A stretch of 64,000 nucleotides of DNA, from NCBI RefSeq assembly GCF_900106805.1, contig NZ_FNNP01000001.1, positions 1,762,496 to 1,826,495 on the forward strand, written 5' to 3'. This document shows positions 16,046-25,247 of the stretch, piece after piece. This DNA is from Ruegeria halocynthiae (lineage in GTDB: Bacteria; Pseudomonadota; Alphaproteobacteria; Rhodobacterales; Rhodobacteraceae). A program made the position numbers and the translations under genes. Within the stretch, counting starts at the first letter, position 1, and each line of letters opens with the position of its first letter. The notes under the pieces are model-generated. The model saw nothing but the letters and a program-made list of their open reading frames with translations, ran no database searches and was not told where the DNA came from.

Positions 16046-17464
16046 TCAGGGAATCCAGCGCTGGACGAACCTGACCACACGTTTAACCGTTTGATTCTCA
16101 AACAGCCTTGGCGTGAAATAGGCACCCGCCACACGTTTGTTAAGCTCTCCGATCGTTGGGTAAGGTGAAACCATCGCCGCGATCTGGCCCATTTTGAGGT
16201 TATTCGCCAGCGCCAACGACCACAAGTTGATCAATTCGCCCGCCTGATGCCCCACGATCGTCGCACCGACGGGGCGGCCTTTTACGACCATCACCTTAAT
16301 GAACCCCTTCGTTTTCCGGTCAGCAACTGCGCGGTCATTGTGGTGATAATCAAAGCGGGCGATTTCCAGAGCGTTCCCGTGCCGCGCACGCGCTTGCGTC
16401 TCGGTCAGGCCCACCTGCGCCAGTTCTGGGTCGGTATATGTCGCCCAAGGGATATGCGCCGTTTTTGCCTTGGTCAGCAGCCCAAACAGGGCCGAGCGAA
16501 TGATGATCCCCGCCTGATACCCCGCCACATGGGTGAATTGCAGGCCGCCTGCGACGTCTCCGATGGCATAAACCTTGCGGTTTGTAGTTCGCAGTGATTC
16601 ATTAACTTTGATGCCGGTGCGCGTGTGGTCGATCCCAGCAGCTTCAAGGTTCAGCCGGTCGATATTTGCCTTGCGCCCAACCGCCAGCAACAGGTGAGAG
16701 CCCGCGTAGATCTCTCCGTTCTCGGTCACGACTTCAACACCCCCCGTGTTGCCCCGAATCTGGGCCACCATGGCATCTTCATGGATCGCAACGCCTTCGG
16801 CCTGCAGGCTGCCCAGTACGACCGACGCGGCCTCGGGGTCGTCCTTGCCCAGCGCCTTCATCCCCTCGATTACCGTCACCTTACAGCCCAGACGGATATG
16901 CGCCTGTGCCATCTCCATGCCGATGGGGCCTCCTCCGATGATCAGAAGGTGCTCGGGCTTGTCGCGCAGGTCGAATATAGTCTCGTTGGTATAATACGGC
17001 ACCTGATCAAGCCCGGGCAGCGGCGGCACCAGCGGCGAAGATCCGGTCGCGACAACAACACGGCGGGCGGTGATCAGGTGATCGCCAGCCTGAACCTGTG
17101 TAGGCGAGACAAAGCTGCCGTATTCGCGGATCACCTTGACGCCAAAGCCCTCGAACCGCTCCTGACTGTCCATTGGCTCGATCTGAGCAATCACGTCATG
17201 AACGTGGTCCTTAGCCGCAGCATAGTCGATCTGCGGCACCACATCCGCCACGCCATAAGCAGACACATGCGCCTGCCCGTAAGCGGCCTTACCGCTGGCC
17301 AACAGAGCCTTGGACGGAACGCAGCCAAAGTTCAGGCAATCGCCTCCCATCTTATGCCCTTCCAGCAAGACAACATCTGCACCCATCTGACTGGCCCCGG
17401 CGGCCACGGACAGCCCACCCGACCCGGCGCCAATAACCAGGATATCAGTCTTTAACTCTTGCAT
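16046..17464 (-). CDS. FAD-dependent pyridine nucleotide-disulfide oxidoreductase (mercuric reductase-like)
   Basis: A protein of 472 residues in the class I flavoprotein disulfide reductase family. FAD-binding 'VIGAGSGGLSVAAGA' (11-25); redox-active C-x4-C in 'GGDCLNFGCVPSKALL' (about residues 41-56); NAD(P)-binding 'IIGGGPIGMEMAQAHIRLG'; 'YAIGDVAGGLQFTHVAGYQAG'; and the dimerisation domain with 'ATYTDPELAQVGLTE'. It lacks an N-terminal heavy-metal domain and the C-terminal Cys pair of true MerA, so it is the MerA-like/YkgC type with unknown electron acceptor. It lies three bases after the VTT membrane-protein gene; this pairing with a TVP38/TMEM64 protein is common in bacteria and suggests a joint role. 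Confidence 0.9.
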   Translation of the reverse strand: MQELKTDILVIGAGSGGLSVAAGASQMGADVVLLEGHKMGGDCLNFGCVPSKALLASGKAAYGQAHVSAYGVADVVPQIDYAAAKDHVHDVIAQIEPMDSQERFEGFGVKVIREYGSFVSPTQVQAGDHLITARRVVVATGSSPLVPPLPGLDQVPYYTNETIFDLRDKPEHLLIIGGGPIGMEMAQAHIRLGCKVTVIEGMKALGKDDPEAASVVLGSLQAEGVAIHEDAMVAQIRGNTGGVEVVTENGEIYAGSHLLLAVGRKANIDRLNLEAAGIDHTRTGIKVNESLRTTNRKVYAIGDVAGGLQFTHVAGYQAGIIIRSALFGLLTKAKTAHIPWATYTDPELAQVGLTETQARARHGNALEIARFDYHHNDRAVADRKTKGFIKVMVVKGRPVGATIVGHQAGELINLWSLALANNLKMGQIAAMVSPYPTIGELNKRVAGAYFTPRLFENQTVKRVVRFVQRWIP

Positions 17465-17467
17465 GGA

Positions 17468-18199
17468 TCAGGTGTCCTTTCGGCCACGGAGGGATTTGAT
17501 GACTATCGGCAACGCCGCAAGCACACTCAAGCCAATGATGGGACCAATGACAAACGGTTCCCACAGCAGAGACACATCCGGGGTCTCACCGCGGTCGAAG
17601 ACACCGCCCAGACCGACGCCGATCCAAGTATAGACGATGCCGCCCGGAATGATGCCCAGCGCTGTGGTGATCAAAAAGTTGCGGAACTTCACGCCCACCA
17701 ATGCGGGCACCAGATTGGCCACAAAGAACGGCACCACGGGAACCAGACGCAAAAGGAACAGGACCGAGATTTCATTCTCGCGCAGCCCGTCCTTTAGTTT
17801 CTTGACTGTCCCTTCCGAGGATTCCAGCCGCGCCGACAACGACCCGCCCAGCCCCCAACGTGCCGCAAGAAAGATGGCCGAGGCCCCGATCGTTGCGGCA
17901 AACACGTTGAACACCGTCCCGGCGAACAGACCGAACAGGAACCCTCCGGTCATCGAAGCCACTGCTGCACCAGGCAGTGAGAAGGCTACGATGACGATAT
18001 AAAGTGCGATAAACGCAGCGGCCATGGCCCAGTAGTTGGCATCCCGCCACGCCAAAAGTGCCTCGCGATTGTCGCGCAGGGTCTCAAAGGTCAGGTAATC
18101 GCCTAGGGTGAAGAACCCCACCGCAGCGACAGCGAGAATCACCAGCAAAGGAATGTGGCGCGCTGCTCCGCTGCGCGCGGTCTGAGTCGTATCACTCAT
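17468..18199 (-). CDS. TVP38/TMEM64 (VTT, DedA-like) membrane protein
   Basis: About 243 residues from the start 'MSDTTQTARSG'. Five or six hydrophobic segments surround the VTT core: 'FSLPGAAVASMTGGFLFGLFAGTVFNVFAATIGASAIFLAARWGLG' and 'FFVANLVPALVGVKFRNFLITTALGIIPGGIVYTWIGVGLG', the re-entrant loops with the F/LPG and G-x-x-P-G motifs. VTT proteins act in lipid scrambling or small-molecule transport. ATG at 18226 is an alternative start. It is followed after three bases by the disulfide reductase gene, with which it is probably co-transcribed. Confidence 0.88.
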   Translation of the reverse strand: MSDTTQTARSGAARHIPLLVILAVAAVGFFTLGDYLTFETLRDNREALLAWRDANYWAMAAAFIALYIVIVAFSLPGAAVASMTGGFLFGLFAGTVFNVFAATIGASAIFLAARWGLGGSLSARLESSEGTVKKLKDGLRENEISVLFLLRLVPVVPFFVANLVPALVGVKFRNFLITTALGIIPGGIVYTWIGVGLGGVFDRGETPDVSLLWEPFVIGPIIGLSVLAALPIVIKSLRGRKDT

Positions 18200-18305
18200 T
18201 GTGGTGTCCGGTTTGATGCGTTTCATTCTGGTTACAACATGCGCTGCCTGCGGGTCGTGCAACAGAGGCCTCACGCGGCGTTGATGTTTAAGGCTATGAA
18301 TGTGA

Positions 18306-18386
18306 GGGTTTTGGGTGCAAAAACCCGGTATTTGAAACCTTTTGCGGGTGCCGGTTACAGAATTGTTGCAAAAGGCCCCAAAACCC
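18306..18386. repeat. Structured intergenic region upstream of rpmH with competing inverted repeats
   Basis: GGGTTTTGGG (18306-18315) and CCCAAAACCC (18377-18386) form a perfect ten-base inverted repeat. Inside it CCTTTTGC (18338-18345) and GCAAAAGG (18368-18375) form a second one, and GCAAAA (18317-18322) could pair with the same TTTTGC instead. The region is the divergent gap between the VTT gene and rpmH. It could be an RNA structure in the rpmH leader or DNA sites around the promoter. Confidence 0.45.
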
Positions 18387-18496
18387 CCACCTTGGGGTTT
18401 GACTTAGCACCCGCGACCCAGTAGAGGACGGGCTTCGAACACTAGGGCCAGGCGAATCCGCGCCGCACCCGACCGCTATAGATTGGAGACGGAGCG

Positions 18497-18631
18497 ATGA
18501 AACGCACCTATCAGCCTTCGAACCTGGTTCGCAAACGCCGCCACGGTTTCCGCGCGCGCATGGCTACAAAAGCCGGCCGCAAAATCCTGAACGCGCGCCG
18601 CGCCCGTGGCCGCAAATCGCTGAGCGCGTAA
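18497..18631 (+). CDS. rpmH: 50S ribosomal protein L34
   Basis: A protein of 44 residues, the standard length, beginning '[20 protein letters not shown]' and ending in the basic '[18 protein letters not shown]'. GGAGACGGAG lies just upstream of the ATG. L34 is a small, late-assembling large-subunit protein. It is followed by rnpA after 19 bases, the conserved bacterial arrangement rpmH-rnpA-yidD-yidC seen near the replication origin in many genomes; dnaA is not in view here. Confidence 0.98.
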
Positions 18632-18650
18632 ACCGCTCACCGATCAGGTT

Positions 18651-19079
18651 ATGAACATGACGCCGCCGGAGGCCCCTGAGGATGGTAGAAACCAACCGAG
18701 GGTAAAGCCCCCGGCGGCGTCCGTTTGCGTGCCTGATTCTCTGACCGTGCTGCAGAACCGCTCGGACTTTCTGAAGGCCGCGCGGGCAAAGCGGCAGGGC
18801 ACTTCATCTATGATGGTGCAGGCCCGCAAGCGTGGTGCGGGCGAAGCGACCGGTATTCGCGTTGGTTTCACCTGCTCGAAAAAGGTTGGCAATGCCGTTG
18901 CCCGCAATCGCGCCAAACGCCGCCTGCGCGAGGCTGCGCGCGCTGTTCTTCCCAATCAGGGACGCGACGGATGGGATTACGTCCTGATCGGCCGCGCCGA
19001 GGTTACAGCCGCCCGTCCCTTTGAGGCTTTAAAAGACGATCTGCGCTATGCATTGCGCAAAGTGCATGGCGGTAAATGA
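18651..19079 (+). CDS. rnpA: Ribonuclease P protein component
   Basis: A protein of 142 residues. The RNase P signature '[18 protein letters not shown]' (about residues 82-99) binds the RNA subunit, preceded by '[10 protein letters not shown]'. The N-terminal 30 residues are Pro-rich and not conserved. The real start could be a little downstream, but ATG at 18651 follows rpmH closely. The stop overlaps the yidD start by four bases. The protein helps the RNA catalyst remove 5' leaders from pre-tRNAs. Confidence 0.95.
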   Translation: MNMTPPEAPEDGRNQPRVKPPAASVCVPDSLTVLQNRSDFLKAARAKRQGTSSMMVQARKRGAGEATGIRVGFTCSKKVGNAVARNRAKRRLREAARAVLPNQGRDGWDYVLIGRAEVTAARPFEALKDDLRYALRKVHGGK

Positions 19080-19303
19080 CGCTGCTTGCCCATATCCTCG
19101 CACTGCCAATCCGGGCCTATCGGCTGATCTTCAGTCCCTGGGTTGGATTCAATTGCCGCTACCAGCCGACCTGCTCGGCCTATGCACTGGAGGCGCTCGA
19201 GAAACACGGACCGATCAAGGGTACATGGCTGGCCGCTCGCCGCATCGGGCGGTGTCATCCGTTGGGTGGCGATGGCTATGACCCGGTACCAGATGACGAA
19301 TGA
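19076..19303 (+). CDS. yidD: Membrane protein insertion efficiency factor YidD
   Basis: A protein of 75 residues with the family sequence '[36 protein letters not shown]' and '[18 protein letters not shown]', including the conserved cysteines. It is an amphipathic inner-membrane-associated protein that assists YidC-dependent insertion. Its ATG overlaps the rnpA stop, so translation is coupled. yidC itself lies 2.7 kb downstream, separated by ttcA and an EAL gene. Confidence 0.96.
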   Translation: MTLLAHILALPIRAYRLIFSPWVGFNCRYQPTCSAYALEALEKHGPIKGTWLAARRIGRCHPLGGDGYDPVPDDE

Positions 19304-19347
19304 CCGCCACTCTTGCCCGGTTCACACAACTGCGATAGGCCCACCCC

Positions 19348-20241
19348 ATGTTCGACGAAGCTGACGATATCCACCCGCTCTTTGCCGGTGCGCCCTCGAC
19401 TACCGAGTTCAAGAAGTTACGCAAGCGCATCGTCCGGCAGACCCGTGAGGCCATCGAGCAATACGGGATGTTCGACGCAAACGCCCATGACAAAGACGCC
19501 AAGCCGCCGCGCTGGCTGGTGTGCCTGTCTGGCGGCAAGGACAGTTATACGCTTCTGGCGGTGCTTTATGAACTGAAGTGGCGCGGGTTGCTGCCCGTCG
19601 ATCTGCTGGCCTGCAATCTGGATCAGGGCCAGCCGGGGTTCCCCGCCACGGTGCTGCCCGAGTTCCTTGAACGTATGGGCGTGCCCCATCGCATCGAATA
19701 TCAGGACACCTACTCCATTGTGGTGGACAAGATTCCGCAAGGCCGCACCTTTTGCGCACTGTGTTCACGTCTGCGCCGGGGCAATCTGTATCGAATTGCG
19801 CGCGCAGAAGGATGTTCCGCCGTAGTTCTTGGACATCACCGCGATGACATCCTCGAAACCTTCTTTATGAATCTCTTCCACGGTGGCCGTCTGGCGACCA
19901 TGCCGCCCAAACTGGTGAACGAAGAGGGCGATCTGTTCGTCTTTCGCCCCCTCGCCCATGTCGCCGAGACGGATTGTGCGAAATTCGCGAACGCGATGAA
20001 CTACCCCATCATTCCCTGCGACCTGTGCGGAAGCCAGGACGGACTGCAACGCCAGCAAGTAAAACAGATTCTGGATCAGTGGGAAAAGAACGCACCTGGT
20101 CGACGACAGGTAATGTTCCGGGCCCTTACCAATGCGCGACCATCGCATCTTCTGGACCCAAAACTGTTTGATTTCGCAGGTCTTTCGATCAGTCAGAATC
20201 AAAAAGACGAAAATTCAGGAGAAATTCCGCTGTTGCGTTAA
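19348..20241 (+). CDS. ttcA: tRNA 2-thiocytidine(32) synthetase TtcA
   Basis: A protein of 297 residues. The PP-loop '[15 protein letters not shown]' (about residues 54-68) activates the tRNA base with ATP, and the cysteine pairs '[11 protein letters not shown]' and '[13 protein letters not shown]' are the Fe-S and sulfur-transfer cysteines of the TtcA family. The '[28 protein letters not shown]' block is also diagnostic. The enzyme thiolates C32 of certain tRNAs, including tRNA-Arg. It lies 44 bases after yidD and may be co-transcribed with it. Confidence 0.95.
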   Translation: MFDEADDIHPLFAGAPSTTEFKKLRKRIVRQTREAIEQYGMFDANAHDKDAKPPRWLVCLSGGKDSYTLLAVLYELKWRGLLPVDLLACNLDQGQPGFPATVLPEFLERMGVPHRIEYQDTYSIVVDKIPQGRTFCALCSRLRRGNLYRIARAEGCSAVVLGHHRDDILETFFMNLFHGGRLATMPPKLVNEEGDLFVFRPLAHVAETDCAKFANAMNYPIIPCDLCGSQDGLQRQQVKQILDQWEKNAPGRRQVMFRALTNARPSHLLDPKLFDFAGLSISQNQKDENSGEIPLLR

Positions 20242-20311
20242 CGACTGACTCAGATTGGTTTTCTACGGTTGGCCTGCGCGATCATTGCCCAAGCCAAAGG
20301 CCGTAACACCG

Positions 20312-21853
20312 ATGCGGAAATTTCTCTCTGTTGACCGATGTCTCGATACTATGCGGGTTCTTCTTACCGGGCCCCAGATTCTGGCCTTTGTCCCGGCCGT
20401 CTGTCTGGCCGCCTTCTGGCTGGGCGGCGAGCGCGCGCTTGTCACCACAGCACTGGGTTTGCCACTCGTTTTTGCCGCAACCGGCATTTGGGGCAGTCGG
20501 TCGTATACCGCAAGAAGCTCAGGAATGCGCCCCAGCGGTTCGGTCACCCATGACGTTTTCCAATCTGAAATGCAGGTTCTGAACGATGCGGCCAAAGCCA
20601 ATGGCGAAAATGCCGCCTGCATTGCAATTGCCCTGGATGATTTTGCCGATCTTCAGGACCTGCACGGGCAGGCCGCAGCCAATCATATAAAGCAGCAGTT
20701 CAGCGATCGCATCTTATCCATCATCCGAAGCCGCGACCTGTTTTCCCAAATCGATCAGAACCGGTTCATAATCGGCCTTCACCCTTCGTCGCAGTTGGAT
20801 CTTGAAGCCTGCATACAAATGTCAGGCCGCATCCAGAGTGCTGTCGAAGAGCCTCTTCTGCTTAATGGAGCGAGCGTCTATCAATCCTGCTCCATCGGGT
20901 TTTGTCTGCACTCGAACCAGCCTCAGGCCGAGGTTGAAGACTGGGTTGGTGCCGCGATCGCTGCGTTGGCCGAGGCGCAAAGAAGCGGACCGTCGACAAT
21001 TCGCGCCTATTCAACAGCGACCCGCCGGCGATCACTAGTCCGGGCAAATCTGCGGAAAGAGTTCGAGGCGGCGCTGGACAGTGGCGAAATCCGCCCCTGG
21101 TTTCAGCCTCAGGAATCAACGGACACCGGCAACATCACCGGGTTCGAGGCTCTGGCGCGGTGGGAGCATCCGATCAAGGGTGTGCTAAATCCTCAGGTGT
21201 TCTTGCCATTCGCCGAGCAGGCCGAACTGATGGAAAGGCTGGGCCAGGTCATGCGTCATCACGCCTTCGAGGCGATGCGGGCCTGGGATCGTGCAGATCT
21301 CGTCATTCCCCGAATCGGCATCAATTTCTCATCAGAAGAGTTGCGCAACCCGGGGCTGATCGACCGTCTGAAATGGGAACTGGATCAATTCGAACTCACC
21401 CCGGACAGACTGGCGGCAGAGATTCTGGAAACCGTGTTCTCGCGCCGACCCGACGATGTGATCACCCGAAATGTAACTGGCATGGCTGCGTTGGGATGCT
21501 GCATTGATCTGGATGACTTTGGTACTGGCCATGCCTCGATCGCCTCGATCAAGCGCTTTGATGTCTCGCGTATCAAGATCGACCGGACTTTTGTGGCTAA
21601 GGCCGATAAAGATCCCAGTCAGCAGCAGCTTGTCAGCGCCATCCTGACAATGGCTGAACGTCTGAATCTCGAAACACTTGCAGAGGGGGTTGAAACCCCA
21701 GGTGAACATGCACTGATGGCGCAATTGGGCAGCGATCATGTGCAGGGGTTCGGGATCGCCAAGCCAATGCCGTTCGAGCAGACCCTTGATTGGATCACAG
21801 CGCACCGGGCCAAGCTAAGGGGCACACCAAAGATCGGTCGCAAAATGGGCTGA
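20312..21853 (+). CDS. EAL-domain cyclic-di-GMP phosphodiesterase with degenerate GGDEF
   Basis: About 513 residues. Two N-terminal membrane helices ('ILAFVPAVCLAAFWLGG', 'ALVTTALGLPLVFAATGIW') are followed by a GGDEF-fold domain whose signature loop is replaced ('SQIDQNRFIIGL'), so it cannot make c-di-GMP. The EAL domain keeps the catalytic motifs: 'GFEALARWEHP' (EAL), 'INFSSEELRNP', 'AAEILET', 'DDFGTGHAS' (loop 6) and 'ETLAEGVET'. It should therefore hydrolyse c-di-GMP, with the GGDEF remnant possibly binding GTP. ATG at 20312 is chosen; 20255 and 20351 are alternatives without better ribosome-binding sites. Confidence 0.9.
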   Translation: MRKFLSVDRCLDTMRVLLTGPQILAFVPAVCLAAFWLGGERALVTTALGLPLVFAATGIWGSRSYTARSSGMRPSGSVTHDVFQSEMQVLNDAAKANGENAACIAIALDDFADLQDLHGQAAANHIKQQFSDRILSIIRSRDLFSQIDQNRFIIGLHPSSQLDLEACIQMSGRIQSAVEEPLLLNGASVYQSCSIGFCLHSNQPQAEVEDWVGAAIAALAEAQRSGPSTIRAYSTATRRRSLVRANLRKEFEAALDSGEIRPWFQPQESTDTGNITGFEALARWEHPIKGVLNPQVFLPFAEQAELMERLGQVMRHHAFEAMRAWDRADLVIPRIGINFSSEELRNPGLIDRLKWELDQFELTPDRLAAEILETVFSRRPDDVITRNVTGMAALGCCIDLDDFGTGHASIASIKRFDVSRIKIDRTFVAKADKDPSQQQLVSAILTMAERLNLETLAEGVETPGEHALMAQLGSDHVQGFGIAKPMPFEQTLDWITAHRAKLRGTPKIGRKMG

Positions 21854-21979
21854 AATAATCAGATTCCTTGCGTAGAATCCTATCCGGTGATGAATTGAGG
21901 GGCGATTCCGCTTGACCTTTGGGGCTGCACTCTGTTGAACCCACCGGGTGTGTTTCACTGCTCAAGGTGGCTGTCCCCG

Positions 21980-23803
21980 ATGGACGATCAGAACAAAAAT
22001 CTCATCCTCGCAACCGTGCTCAGCTTTCTGGTGATCCTAGTTTGGTTCGTACTGTTCCCGCCGCCGGAACAGACCACCACACAGGAACAAGCCGAAATCG
22101 CAGCTCTGGAAGGCGAGGAAGTGCAAACCCCCAGTGCCTCCAGCACCGTGGGTGAGGCAACCGCCACCGCCGAGGAAACTCTGCCCGAAAAACAGGCGCC
22201 GCGCGTTGAAATCGATACACCCCGTCTGAAAGGCAGCCTGTCTCTGTCAGGCGGACGGATCGATGAGCTGTTTCTGAAAGACTACAAGGTCTCTATCGAA
22301 GAAGGCGCGCCCATTGTTGAGCTGCTCTCGCCGGTAGGCTCAGAATCGGCATACTATGCCCTATATGGTTGGGCCCCGGGCACCGGGCTGGCGGGTACGG
22401 ATGTTCCCGGCCCCAACACCCTCTGGTCATTGGAAGAGGGTGAGGCCTTGGGCGTGGACAGCCCCATCACTTTGAGCTGGAGCAATGGCAATGGCCTGAC
22501 GTTCCGCCGCATCATTTCGGTTGATCAGGACTATATGTTCACCGTAACCCAATCGGTTGAAAATGCGACGCAATCCGAAGTCGGCATGGCACCGTACGGC
22601 ATTCTCGCCCGGCACGGGATTGGTGAGGACGGCGATCTGCCGGGTCTGAAAAACTTCTTCATCCTGCATGAAGGCGTGATTGGAATGGCGGATGGCACAT
22701 TGTCCGAGGTCGACTATGGCGATGTGCGCGACTTTGACATTGACCCGAACGAACGCGCGCAAGCCGAGACTTATCAGGTCAAGGAAGACGGCTGGATTGG
22801 CTTTACCGACCATTACTGGATGACCACGTTGATCCCGGAACCGGGCTCAACATTCAAAGCCGCCGCAAAATACGATTCACGCCGCAAAATCTATCAAACC
22901 GAAACGGTGCTGCCGACAGTGACTGTCGCCCCCGGCGAAACCGCCGAAGTGACGACCCGCCTGTTTGCGGGGGCCAAGGAATGGGAAGCCATTCGTGAAT
23001 ATCAGTCCGAAGGTGTTCAGAAATTCATCGACAGCATCGACTGGGGCTGGTTCTTCTTCCTGACCAAGCCAATCTTCTGGCTGCTGCACAACATCAATGC
23101 CCTGATCGGTAACATGGGCTGGTCGATCATCGGCCTGACTCTGATCATCAAGGCTATCCTGTTCCCGCTGGCCTACAAATCCTATGTCTCGATGGCGAAG
23201 ATGAAGGAACTGCAGCCGCAGATGGAAGCCCTGAAAGAAGCTGCGGGCGATGACCGCCAGAAAATGCAGCAGGGCATGATGGAGCTGTACAAGAAGGAAA
23301 AGGTAAACCCCGCTGCAGGCTGCCTGCCGATCCTGATGCAGATCCCGATCTTCTTCTCTCTGTACAAAGTTATCTTTGTCACAATCGAACTGCGCCAGGC
23401 CCCCTGGTTCGGACCGTTCCGCGACCTCAGCGCACCTGATCCGACGTCGATCATGAACTTCTTTGGCTGGATGCCCTGGGCAGGTCCCGAGCCCGGTACA
23501 TTGATGGCGACCATCTTCCTTGGTATTTTGCCGCTGCTGCTGGGAATTTCGATGTGGCTGCAGCAAAAGCTGAACCCGGCACCAACCGATGCGACACAGG
23601 CGATGATCTTTGCCTGGATGCCTTGGGTGTTCATGTTCATGCTGGGTAGTTTCGCGAGCGGTCTGGTGGTTTACTGGATTGCGAACAACACGATCACCTT
23701 TACGCAGCAGTACCTGATCATGCGCAGTCAGGGTTATAAACCCGACGTGTTCGGAAACATAAAATCGGGTTTCAAACGCACACCCAAGACGGATGACAAA
23801 TGA
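21980..23803 (+). CDS. yidC: Membrane protein insertase YidC
   Basis: A protein of 607 residues starting 'MDDQNKNLILATVLSFLVILVW' (TM1, residues 7-27). A large periplasmic P1 domain follows (about 60-380), then the conserved insertase core with five helices including 'WSIIGLTLIIKAILFPLAY', the cytoplasmic hairpin 'KMKELQPQMEALKE', and 'VNPAAGCLPILMQIPIFFSLYKVI'. The start at 21980 has AAGGTGG upstream; a longer frame from 21935 lacks one. YidC inserts membrane proteins alone or with SecYEG. It overlaps the MOSC gene by four bases. Confidence 0.97.
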   Translation: MDDQNKNLILATVLSFLVILVWFVLFPPPEQTTTQEQAEIAALEGEEVQTPSASSTVGEATATAEETLPEKQAPRVEIDTPRLKGSLSLSGGRIDELFLKDYKVSIEEGAPIVELLSPVGSESAYYALYGWAPGTGLAGTDVPGPNTLWSLEEGEALGVDSPITLSWSNGNGLTFRRIISVDQDYMFTVTQSVENATQSEVGMAPYGILARHGIGEDGDLPGLKNFFILHEGVIGMADGTLSEVDYGDVRDFDIDPNERAQAETYQVKEDGWIGFTDHYWMTTLIPEPGSTFKAAAKYDSRRKIYQTETVLPTVTVAPGETAEVTTRLFAGAKEWEAIREYQSEGVQKFIDSIDWGWFFFLTKPIFWLLHNINALIGNMGWSIIGLTLIIKAILFPLAYKSYVSMAKMKELQPQMEALKEAAGDDRQKMQQGMMELYKKEKVNPAAGCLPILMQIPIFFSLYKVIFVTIELRQAPWFGPFRDLSAPDPTSIMNFFGWMPWAGPEPGTLMATIFLGILPLLLGISMWLQQKLNPAPTDATQAMIFAWMPWVFMFMLGSFASGLVVYWIANNTITFTQQYLIMRSQGYKPDVFGNIKSGFKRTPKTDDK

Positions 23804-24537
23804 GCGGATCAGTCACCAGCCTTTGGCGGCACCCAATCAAAAGTCACGGGCGCGAATCCCTTGAAGAGGTAACAGTAATCCCCGGGCAGACCATGCCCGG
23901 GGATCGCGTTTGGGCAGTTGCCCATGAGGCTTCCAAAGCCGACGGATCAAAGTGGGTCCCCTGCGCGAATTTCAGTCGCGGCTCCAAGGCGCCAAAACTC
24001 GCCGCAATCTCGGCCCGCCTTGATCGGGATACACTGACGCTCAACCATCCTGAACGACCGCAGCTCAGCTTTGATCCCGAAACGCAACAGGGCGTGTTTC
24101 TGGAGTGGGTCAAACCGCTGATGCCCGCTGACCGGGCCGCCTCAGCACGGATCATCCGCGTACCGGGCCGGGGGATGACCGACAGTGATTTCCCATCGAT
24201 CAGCTTGAGCAACATGGCTTCGCATCGCGCGGTCGAAGAGAAACTGACACAATCCCTGTCGATCGGCCGGTGGCGCAACAACGTCTGGTTTGATGGCCTC
24301 CCCGCGTGGGGTGAATTCGATTGGCTAGGACGAGAAATCCAGATCGGTGAAGCCGTGTTCGGCATTCGGGAACGGATCACACGCTGTCTGGCAACTACTG
24401 CCAACCCGGAAACGGGTGAGCGTGACGCCGACACGCTGGGCGCATTGAACAGTTGGGATCATCAGGATTTTGGGGTCTATGCCGAAGTGATCCGGGGCGG
24501 TGCCCTGCGGGTCGGTGACGGGGTGAAACTGTTATGA
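23800..24537 (+). CDS. MOSC domain protein
   Basis: A protein of 245 residues with an N-terminal MOSC_N beta barrel ('SLWRHPIKSHGRESLEEV', residues 6-23) and a MOSC domain containing the candidate catalytic Cys in 'ERITRCLATTANPETGERD' (about residues 191-209). MOSC domains bind the molybdenum cofactor and relay sulfur; mARC-type members reduce N-hydroxylated compounds. Here it is translationally coupled to yidC (ATGA) and to engB (ATGA), an arrangement I associate with Rhodobacterales. The substrate is unknown. Confidence 0.88.
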   Translation: MSGSVTSLWRHPIKSHGRESLEEVTVIPGQTMPGDRVWAVAHEASKADGSKWVPCANFSRGSKAPKLAAISARLDRDTLTLNHPERPQLSFDPETQQGVFLEWVKPLMPADRAASARIIRVPGRGMTDSDFPSISLSNMASHRAVEEKLTQSLSIGRWRNNVWFDGLPAWGEFDWLGREIQIGEAVFGIRERITRCLATTANPETGERDADTLGALNSWDHQDFGVYAEVIRGGALRVGDGVKLL

Positions 24538-25187
24538 CAACGCTCCCATTTCCGCTGGCTGAAGAACCAGACGATTTCTCGAAAGAGGCCGGGCGTAAGC
24601 TGTTTGCTGGACCGTCCGAGTTTGTGAAAGGCGTGGTCGCGATGGACGGCCTGCCTGCGCCGGATCGGTTAGAGGTTTGCTTTGCGGGCCGTTCAAATGT
24701 CGGAAAATCAAGCCTGATCAACGGCCTGACCGGAACCAAAGGGTTAGCGCGCGCGTCAAACACGCCCGGCCGAACGCAAGAGATCAACTTTTTCACACAA
24801 GGCCCCGAGCTCTATCTGGTCGACCTTCCCGGCTATGGCTATGCAAATGCACCGATCAAGGTGGTCGAAAAGTGGCAGCGGCTGCTGAAGCAATATCTGA
24901 GTGGTCGACAGACCCTGCGACGGGCCTTTGTCCTGATTGACTCGCGCCATGGGGTGAAGCCCGTGGATGCCGAGATCATGAAGCTGCTGGATACCAGCGC
25001 CGTCACCTTTCAATGCGTTCTGACCAAAGCCGACAAGGTCAAAGTGAAGGATCGGGAAAAAGTGCTGGATCAGGTACGCGGCGCGCTTTCGAAACACCCG
25101 GCGGCCTTCCCCGAGATTGTCCTAACTTCGTCCGAAAAAGGCGACGGAATTCCGACACTGCGTACGATCATCGCGCATCTGGAATAG
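24534..25187 (+). CDS. engB: Ribosome biogenesis GTPase EngB (YihA/YsxC)
   Basis: A protein of 217 residues with all GTPase boxes: G1 'GRSNVGKSS' (about 50-58), G2 'NTPGRTQEINFF', G3 'DLPGYGYA' and G4 'TKADKVK', then 'SSEKGDG' (G5). This is the circularly ordinary TrmE-Era-EngA-EngB-septin class. It helps large ribosomal subunit assembly. It overlaps the MOSC gene by four bases and is followed after 60 bases by argB. Confidence 0.96.
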   Translation: MTTLPFPLAEEPDDFSKEAGRKLFAGPSEFVKGVVAMDGLPAPDRLEVCFAGRSNVGKSSLINGLTGTKGLARASNTPGRTQEINFFTQGPELYLVDLPGYGYANAPIKVVEKWQRLLKQYLSGRQTLRRAFVLIDSRHGVKPVDAEIMKLLDTSAVTFQCVLTKADKVKVKDREKVLDQVRGALSKHPAAFPEIVLTSSEKGDGIPTLRTIIAHLE

Positions 25188-25247
25188 CTTCGCCCTTGGC
25201 AGCGTCGTCCAAAGGTCCTAACACGGAATGCCAAAGAGACCTCAGCC

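Noticed and set aside
16046..17464. True mercuric reductase (merA)
   Set aside because: The N-terminal metal-binding domain and C-terminal vicinal cysteines are missing and no other mer genes are nearby.
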